Source: CAXYVC01 sp964292295
GTDB lineage: Bacteria; Acidobacteriota; Holophagae; Holophagales; Holophagaceae
DNA length: 51,757 bases
Assembly: GCA_964292295.1 (NCBI GenBank)
Contig: CAXYVC010000008.1
Location: 1 to 51,757, forward strand
Direction: 5' to 3'
The number at the start of each line of letters is the position of its first letter. Position 1 is the first letter of the stretch. The translations under genes were made by a program, and so were the position numbers. The notes beneath the pieces are model-generated. The model did no database searches and was not told the DNA's origin. It saw only the letters and a list, made by a program, of their open reading frames with translations. Positions 18,203 through 25,119 of the stretch are shown in pieces.

Positions 18203-18211
18203 ATCGTCAGC
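18203..18211 (+). promoter_or_regulatory. Second copy of an operator half-site
   Basis: ATCGTCAGC occurs here, upstream of the DUF2188 gene, and again at 17103-17111 within the operator region of the repressor/peptidase pair. A shared 9-mer in two control regions suggests the same repressor may act at both. It could be chance. Confidence 0.3.
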
Positions 18212-18306
18212 TAACAACCGCTTTGGTGGAGGACATCATGCCCGGACCGTAATGCATTGCCATATCGCCGCTTACCTGTAGTCCGCAACCTTAGACGGAG
18301 ACAATC

Positions 18307-18546
18307 ATGTCATCCAAGAAACCGAACATGCACTTTGTGAGCCCCAATAGCGAACGAGGCGGTTGGGATGTTCAACGCGCTGGGGCACAGCGCGCCAGCA
18401 GTCACCACGAGACCCAGGCGGAAGCTATCCAAGCCGCCCGGGAGGTCAGCAGGAATCAGCATACGGAACTCAAAATTCAGGGTCGTGACGGTCAAATTCG
18501 CCAGTCAGACAGCCACGGCCATGACCCCAAGGACATCAAGGGCTAG
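18307..18546 (+). CDS. DUF2188 domain protein
   Basis: 79-residue hydrophilic protein that matches DUF2188 along its whole length: HFVSPN near the start, GGWDVQRAGAQRASSHHETQAEAIQAARE, then ELKIQGRDGQIRQSDSHGHDP. Such proteins are small alpha/beta units of unknown function, common in genomes and often near mobile genes. It is preceded by GGAGACAATC-ATG and followed after 9 bp by the mini-HNH gene, so the two are co-transcribed. It stands between the repressor/peptidase pair and the CBASS operon. A role in defence is possible but nothing in the sequence demonstrates one. Confidence 0.8.
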   Translation: MSSKKPNMHFVSPNSERGGWDVQRAGAQRASSHHETQAEAIQAAREVSRNQHTELKIQGRDGQIRQSDSHGHDPKDIKG

Positions 18547-18555
18547 GAGGATAAA

Positions 18556-18783
18556 ATGGCTCGTTGCACAGTGAAGAGCAGCCTGGAAGTGCATCACAAA
18601 CGTCGCGATGGCGGAAATGGCCTCGACAATGCAGAAGTGCCCTGCCAGAAGTGCCATAAGGCAACTGAAACCTACGGAGCTCCTGGAAAAAGTCCAGATC
18701 CGTTCGACCAAGCGACAAAGGACAAAGCGCTGAGGCGTGCGGGCGATCAATGCGAATGCACGCGCACAGGAGGCTGCCATTAA
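18556..18783 (+). CDS. Small HNH-type zinc/nuclease-like protein
   Basis: 75 residues. The core LEVHHKRRDGGNGLDNAEVPCQKCHKATETYG carries the H-H, N and C-x-x-C-H elements of an HNH (treble clef) nuclease, with an extra Cys at position 4 (ARCTV). It ends abruptly with a second cysteine cluster, CECTRTGGCH, just before the stop, which in longer proteins begins another HNH unit, so it may be a truncated relative. The start has an excellent TAGGAGG leader 6 nt before the ATG. It lies 9 bp after the DUF2188 gene and is followed at once by a terminator hairpin, so the two form a short transcription unit ahead of the CBASS operon. Confidence 0.65.
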   Translation: MARCTVKSSLEVHHKRRDGGNGLDNAEVPCQKCHKATETYGAPGKSPDPFDQATKDKALRRAGDQCECTRTGGCH

Positions 18784-18798
18784 TTCGGCGGTTCAGAG

Positions 18799-18824
18799 AG
18801 GCCTCGGAACCTCCGGGGCCTTTC
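18799..18824 (+). terminator. Terminator between the mini-HNH gene and the CBASS operon
   Basis: A 10-bp stem (AGGCCTCGGA with TCCGGGGCCT, one G-T pair) with loop ACC, followed by TTTC. It begins 15 bp after the mini-HNH stop. The CBASS genes therefore probably have their own promoter in the 100 bp that follow. Confidence 0.6.
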
Positions 18825-18925
18825 ATGAGCATCATTGCTGAGATCGGGTCCGACAGGCTCCAACCCAAACTGAAAACTAAGCGCAATATGAACCGCACTA
18901 ACTCTGCTTATCAGGCGAGGGCACG

Positions 18926-20086
18926 ATGTCAAAAACAAGCATTCCCGATAACGTTAAGGCCCTGCTTTGGCTTCGCGCGGGTGGGCGGTGCCAGTTTGAG
19001 GGATGCAATGACCCGCTCTGGGAGGATGGCCTTACGACCCTGCCTATGAACGCGTCTCAGATGGCGCATATCGTCGCTGACAGCCCGGACGGGCCGCGAG
19101 GGGACGTCAATGATTCGCCCAAGCTCGCCAAAGACGTTTCCAATTTGATGCTGCTTTGCACCACTCACCACAAACTCGTGGATAGCAAGGAACACGAGAT
19201 TCGGTATCCACGCTCACTGTTGGAGCAGATGAAGGAGAACCATGAGCGCAGGATCGAACTCCTGACATCCTTCCACGGCGATAAACGTAGTCGGCTAGTG
19301 ACCTATTGGGCCAATGTGGGAGGGAAAAAACACTTCATGGCCGATCACTTCGTTCGCGAAGCGGTGCTTCCCCATGCATATCCAGCATCCTCACATCCAT
19401 TGAATCCCGCCTCAGCCAACAGTGTTCTCAGCGATGGCGATGGGGAAACTTTTTGGATGATTGAGAAGCTCCAGTTGGAACGGCAAGTTTCCATGCACCT
19501 TAAGCCAACTCTTGAAGGGGATGCTTGCCACCTTTCACTGTTCGCAGTTGCTCCTCAGCCCTTGCTCATCTACCTCGGGGCTCTACTCTCGGACCTTGTT
19601 CCTGTGGAGGTCTACCAGCTCCATCGCGAGCCTCAGAACTGGTCTTGGCGACCGTTTCTAGATGGCGCTCATCCCATGCCCAGGCTGACCCGAACTGGGA
19701 ATTCACAGGGGGCGCCGTGTCTTCTATTGGCTCTATCCTCGGATATCGCTCAGTCTCGGATAGAGGCTGTTCTTGGCCCTGACTTGGATATTTGGACGAT
19801 CTCGGTAGATGGTCCCCACAACGACGTGATGCAGTCACGAGAGCAGCTTGAGATATTCCGCCAAGTGGCGCGGCAAGCTTTGGAGGGCCTCAATCAAACG
19901 CACCCAGAGGCTACGGAGATCCACGTGTTTCCAGTTGCCCCAGTGTCGGCCTGCGTCGAGTTTGGGCGTGTTCTTCAGCCTAGGGCATGCCGTCCGCTGC
20001 TGATTTACAACCAGATTAGCTCGGAGGCTGGCGTCAGACCTGCGATTCGAATCAATGAGTCCAAAGAAGGAGGGCCAACGCAATGA
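18926..20086 (+). CDS. cap5: CBASS effector: HNH nuclease-SAVED fusion (Cap5-like)
   Basis: 386 residues in two parts. Residues 1-110 are an HNH nuclease: RCQFEGC (Cys22, Cys27), MAHIV (His48), NLMLLCTTHHKLVD (Asn73, Cys78, His81/82, Asp86). From about 165 to 375 lies a SAVED sensor domain, with the usual alternation of hydrophobic strands and the late segment EIHVFPVAPVSACVEFGRVL...LLIYNQ. In Cap5-type effectors, SAVED binds a cyclic oligonucleotide and activates the HNH domain, which then degrades DNA and kills or arrests the infected cell. The ATG has a GAGG box. It overlaps the cyclase gene by 4 bp (ATGA), with an AAGGAGGG box inside its own end for the next gene, so both products are made together. 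Confidence 0.9.
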   Translation: MSKTSIPDNVKALLWLRAGGRCQFEGCNDPLWEDGLTTLPMNASQMAHIVADSPDGPRGDVNDSPKLAKDVSNLMLLCTTHHKLVDSKEHEIRYPRSLLEQMKENHERRIELLTSFHGDKRSRLVTYWANVGGKKHFMADHFVREAVLPHAYPASSHPLNPASANSVLSDGDGETFWMIEKLQLERQVSMHLKPTLEGDACHLSLFAVAPQPLLIYLGALLSDLVPVEVYQLHREPQNWSWRPFLDGAHPMPRLTRTGNSQGAPCLLLALSSDIAQSRIEAVLGPDLDIWTISVDGPHNDVMQSREQLEIFRQVARQALEGLNQTHPEATEIHVFPVAPVSACVEFGRVLQPRACRPLLIYNQISSEAGVRPAIRINESKEGGPTQ

Positions 20087-21597
20087 TGTCCTACCTAGAC
20101 GCCAAAGAGTTGTCGCAACTCCTGCTGGATTTGGCTGAGGAATTGGATGTGCCTCCCTCGAAGTATGAGGAAGCTGCGGATCATTACACGTCTGTGGGTG
20201 ATTGGCTCAATGCCGAAGGTAGCGAGCTTGCGGCCTATGGACCCGTGATCTATTCCCAGGGATCTTTCGGGCTTGGAACGGCTGTGAAGCCGCTTGGAAC
20301 TGGCGACTATGATGTCGATGCCGTCTGTCTTTTGGAGATGCCACCTGCCGGGCTAAACCAGCAGCAGCTTAAAGCGATGGTTGGTGACCGACTCAAGGCC
20401 AACAACACGTACAAGCGGTTGTTAGAACCGGAAGGACGGCGCTGTTGGACCCTGAAATACGCAGACGCATCCAGGTTTCATCTAGATGTCCTGCCAGCGA
20501 TTCCCCACCGAGGTCTGGATCACCAGGAAGCCATTCATATCACAGACAATCAAGAGCCACCGACATTCTGGGGTGACAGCAACCCAAAGGGATATCAACT
20601 GTGGTTCAAGGACCGGATGAAGGTTGTCTTTGCTCGCCAACGCGAGTTAGCCGCCATGGCAAAAACCGCCAGTGTCGAGGATATTCCCGAATACGAGGTG
20701 CGTACGCCGCTGCAGCGCCTGATTCAAATCCTCAAACGCCACCGAGATCTTCACTATGGCAAGGACGAGGACAAGCCCATCTCCATCATCATCACCACGC
20801 TAGCTGCGCGAGCTTACGACAACGAGCCCGACCTCTATGAGGCCCTGGTCAAGGTGATTCCAGGTATGAAAGCCCATATCACCTACAAGAATGGGGCGGC
20901 TCAGATCCCCAACCCTGTCATCCCATCCGAGAACTTTGCAGACAAGTGGCTAGAGCGCCCTCGGAAACAACAAGTGTTCTTCGAATGGTTAGCTCGGGTC
21001 GAAACCTTTGGCAAGATCCTAGCGGAGGTAGGAACACCGGAGGAATTGCAGACGGTCCTCGACGAACACTTCGGAGCCGACGTTTCCAAAGTCACCTTGG
21101 CGAAAGTGGCGTCTAGGAAGACCCCATCGGTTAAGGTGCTTGAAACACAGCAGGTACAGCCATTACGGACCGCTGGAATTCTCGTTCCACGGTTTCTGAA
21201 CTGGCTCGCCCCGTTCACCGTCGGTCATCGAGAAAAGCCGACCTGGATCGAAGAAAAGGCGCAGCCGCTGGAACTGCAGGCGTGGGTGGACGGAGCCGGA
21301 GGGAGGCGCCCTCTACGAAAAGGTGAAACCCTTCCCAAAGGTAAGTCGTTGATATTTGAGGTGATGGCACAGCCAGATATTACGGAGAGCATCTACTGGC
21401 AGGTTGTGAACACTGGCCGTGAAGCAGAGAACAACGAGGACTTGCGAGGCAAGATGCTAACGGGCAGCAGGACGCACCGCGAAAGCACAAAATACACCGG
21501 CACTCACTGGATTGAGTGCTTCTTTGTTAAATCAAACGGTCGCCAACTACCGGAATGCACTGGGAGAAGCGGTGAATTCGTTGTCAAAATCGAATGA
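20083..21597 (+). CDS. CBASS cyclic-oligonucleotide synthase (CD-NTase) with AGS-C-like sensor domain
   Basis: 504-residue nucleotidyltransferase. The polymerase-beta-like core shows YSQGSFGLGTAV (Gly60-Gly63), then DYDVD with the two metal-binding aspartates Asp77 and Asp79, and the third aspartate in RFHLDVLP (Asp135). This arrangement is the SMODS/CD-NTase active site that makes second messengers from NTPs. A helical OTase-like middle follows. The last ~135 residues, from about 370, resemble the AGS-C domain predicted as a sensor fused to some SMODS enzymes; motifs include WIEE, LRKGETLPKG and TESIYWQVVNTG. No Cap2 (E1/E2), Cap3 (JAB) or HORMA/TRIP13 genes flank it, so this is a type I, two-gene CBASS. 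The nucleotide product cannot be predicted from sequence. Confidence 0.9.
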   Translation: MMSYLDAKELSQLLLDLAEELDVPPSKYEEAADHYTSVGDWLNAEGSELAAYGPVIYSQGSFGLGTAVKPLGTGDYDVDAVCLLEMPPAGLNQQQLKAMVGDRLKANNTYKRLLEPEGRRCWTLKYADASRFHLDVLPAIPHRGLDHQEAIHITDNQEPPTFWGDSNPKGYQLWFKDRMKVVFARQRELAAMAKTASVEDIPEYEVRTPLQRLIQILKRHRDLHYGKDEDKPISIIITTLAARAYDNEPDLYEALVKVIPGMKAHITYKNGAAQIPNPVIPSENFADKWLERPRKQQVFFEWLARVETFGKILAEVGTPEELQTVLDEHFGADVSKVTLAKVASRKTPSVKVLETQQVQPLRTAGILVPRFLNWLAPFTVGHREKPTWIEEKAQPLELQAWVDGAGGRRPLRKGETLPKGKSLIFEVMAQPDITESIYWQVVNTGREAENNEDLRGKMLTGSRTHRESTKYTGTHWIECFFVKSNGRQLPECTGRSGEFVVKIE

Positions 21598-21653
21598 GAT
21601 TGGCTCTGAAACCATTAGGTGCCAAGCTCGCCCGCACACTTCCATCGTGGGTT

Positions 21654-21688
21654 GGGGGGGGGGCGCCCCTAATGAGGCAAGGGGGCGC
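21654..21688. repeat. G10 tract and GC hairpin after the CBASS operon
   Basis: Ten consecutive G at 21654-21663 run into GCGCCCC, which pairs with GGGGCGC at 21682-21688. The hairpin could end CBASS transcription. The G tract is a likely site of sequencing or slippage error but lies in non-coding DNA. Confidence 0.4.
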
Positions 21689-21721
21689 GTGACCCCAGTC
21701 AGGAACGGCGGTCATGAAAAT

Positions 21722-21757
21722 GTCCAAACTCCAGCGCCTCCCTCTACCGCGGGAGGC
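21722..21757 (-). repeat. Island boundary repeat, right copy (inverted)
   Basis: GTCCAAACTCCAG followed by a GCCTCCC...GGGAGGC stem-loop, the inverted partner of 11970-12005; arm and stem are nearly identical (13/13 in the arm). It starts 25 bp past the thiS stop, in the position of that operon's terminator, and marks the right edge of the foreign DNA. Confidence 0.65.
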
Positions 21758-21781
21758 TGGCCGGAACCGCATCATCCGGGT

Positions 21782-21982
21782 TCAGCCGCCTCCCACCAGG
21801 CGCACGACCTCCAGGCGGTCGCCGGAGGCCAGGGGCGTTGCGGCGTGCTCGGCCCGGCGCACCACGGCGCCGTTCAGTTCCACCGCGCTGCCGAAGGCGG
21901 GCAGCTCCAGCCAGGCCGCCAACTCCGCCACGGTGGCCAGCTCCGGCGCCTCCCGGTCCTCCCCGTTGATCCACAGCCGCAT
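21782..21982 (-). CDS. thiS: ThiS/MoaD-like sulfur carrier protein
   Basis: 66-residue ubiquitin-fold protein starting MRLWINGEDRE and ending LVGGG. The C-terminal Gly-Gly is the site that is adenylated and then carries sulfur as a thiocarboxylate. It matches ThiS in length and in the mid-sequence LNGAVVRRAEHAATPLASGDRLEVVRLVGGG pattern. It follows the trans-sulfuration enzyme gene with no gap (stop and start codons adjoin). No thiG, thiF or thiH is nearby, so a role in thiamine synthesis rests on the family alone. In some bacteria ThiS-like carriers donate sulfur for homocysteine instead, which the neighbour makes worth considering. Last gene of the origin-proximal minus-strand operon. Confidence 0.8.
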   Translation of the reverse strand: MRLWINGEDREAPELATVAELAAWLELPAFGSAVELNGAVVRRAEHAATPLASGDRLEVVRLVGGG

Positions 21983-23185
21983 CTATTCCCCCCTCAGCAG
22001 TGTGGCCGCCTGGAAGCCGCGCTCCAGGTCCGCCTTCAGGTCCGCCTCGTCCTCGATGCCCACGGACAGGCGCAGCAGGCCGTCGGTGATACCCAGGCGC
22101 GCCTTCGCCTCGGCGCTCGTCTGCAGATGGCTGGTGGAGGCCGGGTGCTGGATGAGGCTCTCCACGCCCCCCAGGCTGACGGCGGGCGTCACGATCTCCA
22201 GGGCCTGACAGAAGCGCCGGCCGGCCTCCAGCCCGCCCCGCAGCTCGAAGGAGAGCAGCGCGCCGAAGCCGCCCTGCATCTGCCGGGCCGCCACGGCGTG
22301 GCCCGGGTGCTCCTTCAGGCCGGGATAGGCCACCCGGGCCACCTGGGACTGCCAGGTGAGCCAGTTGGCCAGGGATTCCGCGTTGTCCGCCGCGCGCCGC
22401 ACGCGCAGGTAGAGCGTCTTGAGGCCCCGCTGCAGCAGCCAGGCGGCCATGGGATCCGGCGTCGGCCCCGTGAGGGCGGCCACCTGCCAGCAGGCAGCCA
22501 CGTCCGCCTCCCGGCCGCAGATGGCACCCAGCACGAGGTCCGCGTGCCCCCCGAGGTACTTCGTGGCGCTGTTCACCACGAGGTCCACCCCCAGGTCCAG
22601 GGGGCGGGTGAAGATGGGCGTCGCCAGGGTGTTGTCCGCCACGCTGCGCACGCCCTTCGTCCGGGCCAGCTCCGCCACCGCCGCGAGGTCGGTCACCGCC
22701 AGGGTCGGGTTCGAGGGGGTCTCCACCAGGATGAGGGCGGTTTCGGGAGCGAGCGCCGCCTCCCAGGCCCCCAGGTCCAGCGTGTCCTCGATCCAGGCGA
22801 CGCGCAGGCCCCGGTGCGCCTCCCAGCGCCGCAGGAGCTGCTCCGTTCCCGTGTAGAGCGTCCGGGGCGCCACCACGCGGGCCCCGGGCGCCAGGAAGGC
22901 CTCGAAGACCGTGGCGAGGGCGGCCATGCCCGAGCTCGTGAGCAGGCAGCGCTCCGCGTGCTCCAGGGCGGCCAGGGCGGCCTCCACTTCGCCGAAGTTG
23001 GGGTTCCCCAGGCGGGTGTAGAAGGTGGACGGCTCCACGGCGGCGGCGAAGGCGGCGCCCTCCTCGGGCTCGAGCAGGCGGAAGGCGGAACTCTGGAAGA
23101 CGGGCGAGACCAGGCCGCGGGTTTCGTTGTGCGCCCGACCGGCGTGGATGGCCGTGGTGGTGGGACCCCAGATGCGGCGGTACAT
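21983..23185 (-). CDS. Trans-sulfuration family PLP enzyme (cystathionine gamma-synthase/lyase or O-acetylhomoserine sulfhydrylase type)
   Basis: 400-residue Cys/Met metabolism PLP enzyme. The Schiff-base lysine lies in VNSATKYLGGHADLVLG, and TRLGNPNFGEVEAALAALE and the SSGMAA cofactor loop are typical. The C-terminal SLGGVESLIQHPASTSH is the phosphate/substrate end found across the family. These enzymes use an activated homoserine or cystathionine; the exact reaction cannot be set from the sequence. The start ATG is at 23185; the open frame goes on upstream without homology. It is directly joined to the sulfur carrier gene, suggesting a link between sulfur delivery and homocysteine or methionine synthesis. 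No SAM-riboswitch-like structure was noticed in the 44-bp leader. Confidence 0.85.
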   Translation of the reverse strand: MYRRIWGPTTTAIHAGRAHNETRGLVSPVFQSSAFRLLEPEEGAAFAAAVEPSTFYTRLGNPNFGEVEAALAALEHAERCLLTSSGMAALATVFEAFLAPGARVVAPRTLYTGTEQLLRRWEAHRGLRVAWIEDTLDLGAWEAALAPETALILVETPSNPTLAVTDLAAVAELARTKGVRSVADNTLATPIFTRPLDLGVDLVVNSATKYLGGHADLVLGAICGREADVAACWQVAALTGPTPDPMAAWLLQRGLKTLYLRVRRAADNAESLANWLTWQSQVARVAYPGLKEHPGHAVAARQMQGGFGALLSFELRGGLEAGRRFCQALEIVTPAVSLGGVESLIQHPASTSHLQTSAEAKARLGITDGLLRLSVGIEDEADLKADLERGFQAATLLRGE

Positions 23186-23229
23186 CGCGGACTCCGTGTT
23201 TGAGTCCCCCAGCATACCCCTTCGCCGGG

Positions 23230-23388
23230 TCAGCGCCGCCAGAGGAACACGGTGCCGAGGGAGAGCAGGGCGAAGGCCAGGAGGACCAGCAGGCGCCCCA
23301 CCCCCGGGTGGGCGCGGGGCGGCTCCACATGCTGGGCAGGGTCCTCCAGGGCGACCCGGGTCAGCTCTTCCTCCTCCTCCGGCGTCAC
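23230..23388 (-). CDS. Small single-span membrane protein (52 aa)
   Basis: 52-residue reading frame starting at a GTG whose bases overlap the stop of the previous small gene by 4 bp (GTGA). The N-terminal half is acidic (TPEEEEELTRVALEDP), then a single hydrophobic helix LLVLLAFALLSLGTVFLW and a short basic tail WRR follow. The orientation would be N-terminus out by the positive-inside rule. I do not recognise the family. The tight overlap and clean membrane helix support it as real. It is too short to show up in searches for long frames. Confidence 0.55.
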   Translation of the reverse strand: MTPEEEEELTRVALEDPAQHVEPPRAHPGVGRLLVLLAFALLSLGTVFLWRR

Positions 23389-23639
23389 CGCAGGACCAGG
23401 AAGAGGCCGAAGCCGACCAGCACCAGCGCCAGGAGGACCAGGAAACCCCAGCGCTCCCGCCGGCCCCGCGCGCAGGAGCCCCCGCCGGAAGGCTGGTCCG
23501 CCATGGGCCCAAAGAGCACGGCGCGCCAGGGCTCCACGCCCACGGAGGCCGGCGGCGGCGGATCCGCTTCGCGCAGCTCCACCAGGTGCTGTTCGGCGTG
23601 GGAGGGACGGGAGGACGTCTCGGGAGCCATGGCCCCCAT
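23385..23639 (-). CDS. Small C-tail-anchored membrane protein (84 aa)
   Basis: 84-residue protein starting one base after the gatB stop. Residues 1-60 are hydrophilic and proline-rich with HAEQHLVELREADPPPP; a single hydrophobic helix WGFLVLLALVLVGFGLFLVL occupies the C-terminus. Not recognised. It overlaps the next small gene by 4 bp, and both have one C-terminal helix, so they may be partners or diverged duplicates. A second in-frame ATG (23630) would remove three residues. Their place inside the gatB-to-metB part of the origin operon implies constitutive co-expression with translation and sulfur genes. Confidence 0.55.
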   Translation of the reverse strand: MGAMAPETSSRPSHAEQHLVELREADPPPPASVGVEPWRAVLFGPMADQPSGGGSCARGRRERWGFLVLLALVLVGFGLFLVLR

Positions 23640-23640
23640 T

Positions 23641-25110
23641 TCAGCGATCCGCCAGAGCGAGGTCCAGCGTTTCCTGCACGCGCCGAGGGTCCGCCTTCCC
23701 GCCGCTGGCCTTCAGGATCTGGCCCACGAGGAAGCCGCGCAAAGCCGTGCGCCCCGCCCGGAGCTGGGCCACCTGTTCCGGGTGGGCCTGGAGCACCCGA
23801 TCCACCAGATCCCGGATGGCCCCCGGATCCGACACCTGGGACAAGCCAAATCTTTCCATCAGTTCGCGCGGAGTTCCCTCCCCCGCCAGCAGGGCCGGGA
23901 GCACGCGTTCCTTGGCGGCACCGTGGCTCAGCTCCCGGGCCTCCACCAGGGCCACCAGCGCGCCGAGCTGCTCCGGCGGAAGGCCCAACGCCTCGAGGGT
24001 GCAGCCGCGGGCATTCAGGATCCGGCTCAGCTCCCCCAGCATCCAGTGGGCCGTGGCCTGGCCGTGGCCGCTGGCCGCGGCGGCCGCCTCGAAGTAGTCC
24101 GCGAAGGCGGGGCTCTGGAGCAGCAGCTCCGCGTCCTGGGGGCGCAGGCCGTGGGCGGCCCGCAGGCGCTCCCGGCGCGCTTCCGGCAGCTCCGGCAGGG
24201 CGGCCCGCACGGCCCCGAGTTCCCCGGGTGTGATCTCCAGCGCCGGCAGGTCCGGCTCGGGCAGGTAGCGGTAGTCCGCCGCCTCCTCCTTGCCGCGCTG
24301 GGGGCGCGTCTCGCCCGCCGCCGCGTCCCAGCCCCGGGTCTCCGGACGCAGGGTCTCGCCGCGCTCCAGGCTGGCCACCTGGCGCGCGAACTCGAAGTCC
24401 AGGGCCTGGCGCAGGAAGCGGAAGGAGTTCAGGTTCTTGATCTCCACGCGCGTGCCGAAGGCCTCCGAGCCCGCCCGCCGCACGCTCACGTTGGCGTCGC
24501 AACGCAGGGAGCCCTCCTCCAGGGCGCCGTCGCAGATCCCCAGGTACCCCACGAGGTGGTGCAGGGCCTTCAGGTAGTCCGAGGCCTCCTGGGCGCTGCG
24601 CAGCTCGGGGCGCCCCACGATCTCCACGAGGGGCACGCCGGCGCGGTTCAGGTCCACCAGGCTGGCGCCCAGCCCCGGGTCGTGGGAGCTCTTGCCGCTG
24701 TCCTCCTCCAGGTGCGCGCGGGCGATGCCGATGCGCACGGGCCCCTCCGCCCCGCGCACGGCGGGATCCCCCGGGATCTCCAGCCAGCCCTCCTCCACCA
24801 GGGCCACGGGCCCCTGGGTGATCTGGTAGCCCTTGGGCAGGTCCGGGTAGACGTAGTGCTTGCGGTAGAAGGTGGAGCGGGGCTGGACGTGCCCGTGGAG
24901 GGCGAGGCCGAGGGCGAGCGCGAGCTTCACCGCCCCGTCGTTCAGCACCGGCAGCGCCCCGGGGAGCCCCAGGCACACGGGACAGGTGAGGCTGTTCGGG
25001 GCCTCGCCGTAGGCGTTCCGGCAGGCGCAGAAGAGCTTGGTGGCCGTCCGAAGCTGGACGTGCACCTCCAGACCGATCACCGCCTCCCAGCCCGCCGTCG
25101 TCGTCCGCAT
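23641..25110 (-). CDS. gatB: Aspartyl/glutamyl-tRNA(Asn/Gln) amidotransferase subunit B
   Basis: 489-residue GatB. The N-terminal domain shows GLEVHVQL, the zinc-binding cysteines (CACRNAYG and CPVCLGLPG), and KHYVYPDLPKGYQITQ, all signature features. The C-terminal helical/YqeY-like domain runs from about residue 330. With GatA and GatC it converts Glu-tRNA(Gln) or Asp-tRNA(Asn) to the amidated form using glutamine; gatA and gatC are not in this window, so the genes are split. It follows mnmE after 9 bp in the same operon. The ATG at 25110 gives MRTTTAGWEAVIGLEVHVQL. Confidence 0.95.
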   Translation of the reverse strand: MRTTTAGWEAVIGLEVHVQLRTATKLFCACRNAYGEAPNSLTCPVCLGLPGALPVLNDGAVKLALALGLALHGHVQPRSTFYRKHYVYPDLPKGYQITQGPVALVEEGWLEIPGDPAVRGAEGPVRIGIARAHLEEDSGKSSHDPGLGASLVDLNRAGVPLVEIVGRPELRSAQEASDYLKALHHLVGYLGICDGALEEGSLRCDANVSVRRAGSEAFGTRVEIKNLNSFRFLRQALDFEFARQVASLERGETLRPETRGWDAAAGETRPQRGKEEAADYRYLPEPDLPALEITPGELGAVRAALPELPEARRERLRAAHGLRPQDAELLLQSPAFADYFEAAAAASGHGQATAHWMLGELSRILNARGCTLEALGLPPEQLGALVALVEARELSHGAAKERVLPALLAGEGTPRELMERFGLSQVSDPGAIRDLVDRVLQAHPEQVAQLRAGRTALRGFLVGQILKASGGKADPRRVQETLDLALADR

Positions 25111-25119
25111 CGTCCCAGT

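Noticed and set aside
18171..18281. 36-codon frame starting at an ATG that overlaps the peptidase stop
   Set aside because: No ribosome-binding site, no recognisable features, and it crosses a T7 run. Probably chance.
18926..21597. Type II or III CBASS (Cap2/Cap3, or HORMA/TRIP13)
   Set aside because: No E1/E2, JAB, HORMA or AAA+ gene lies on either side. Only cyclase and effector are present.
23186..23229. SAM riboswitch before the trans-sulfuration gene
   Set aside because: Only 44 bp are available and no suitable multi-helix structure is present.
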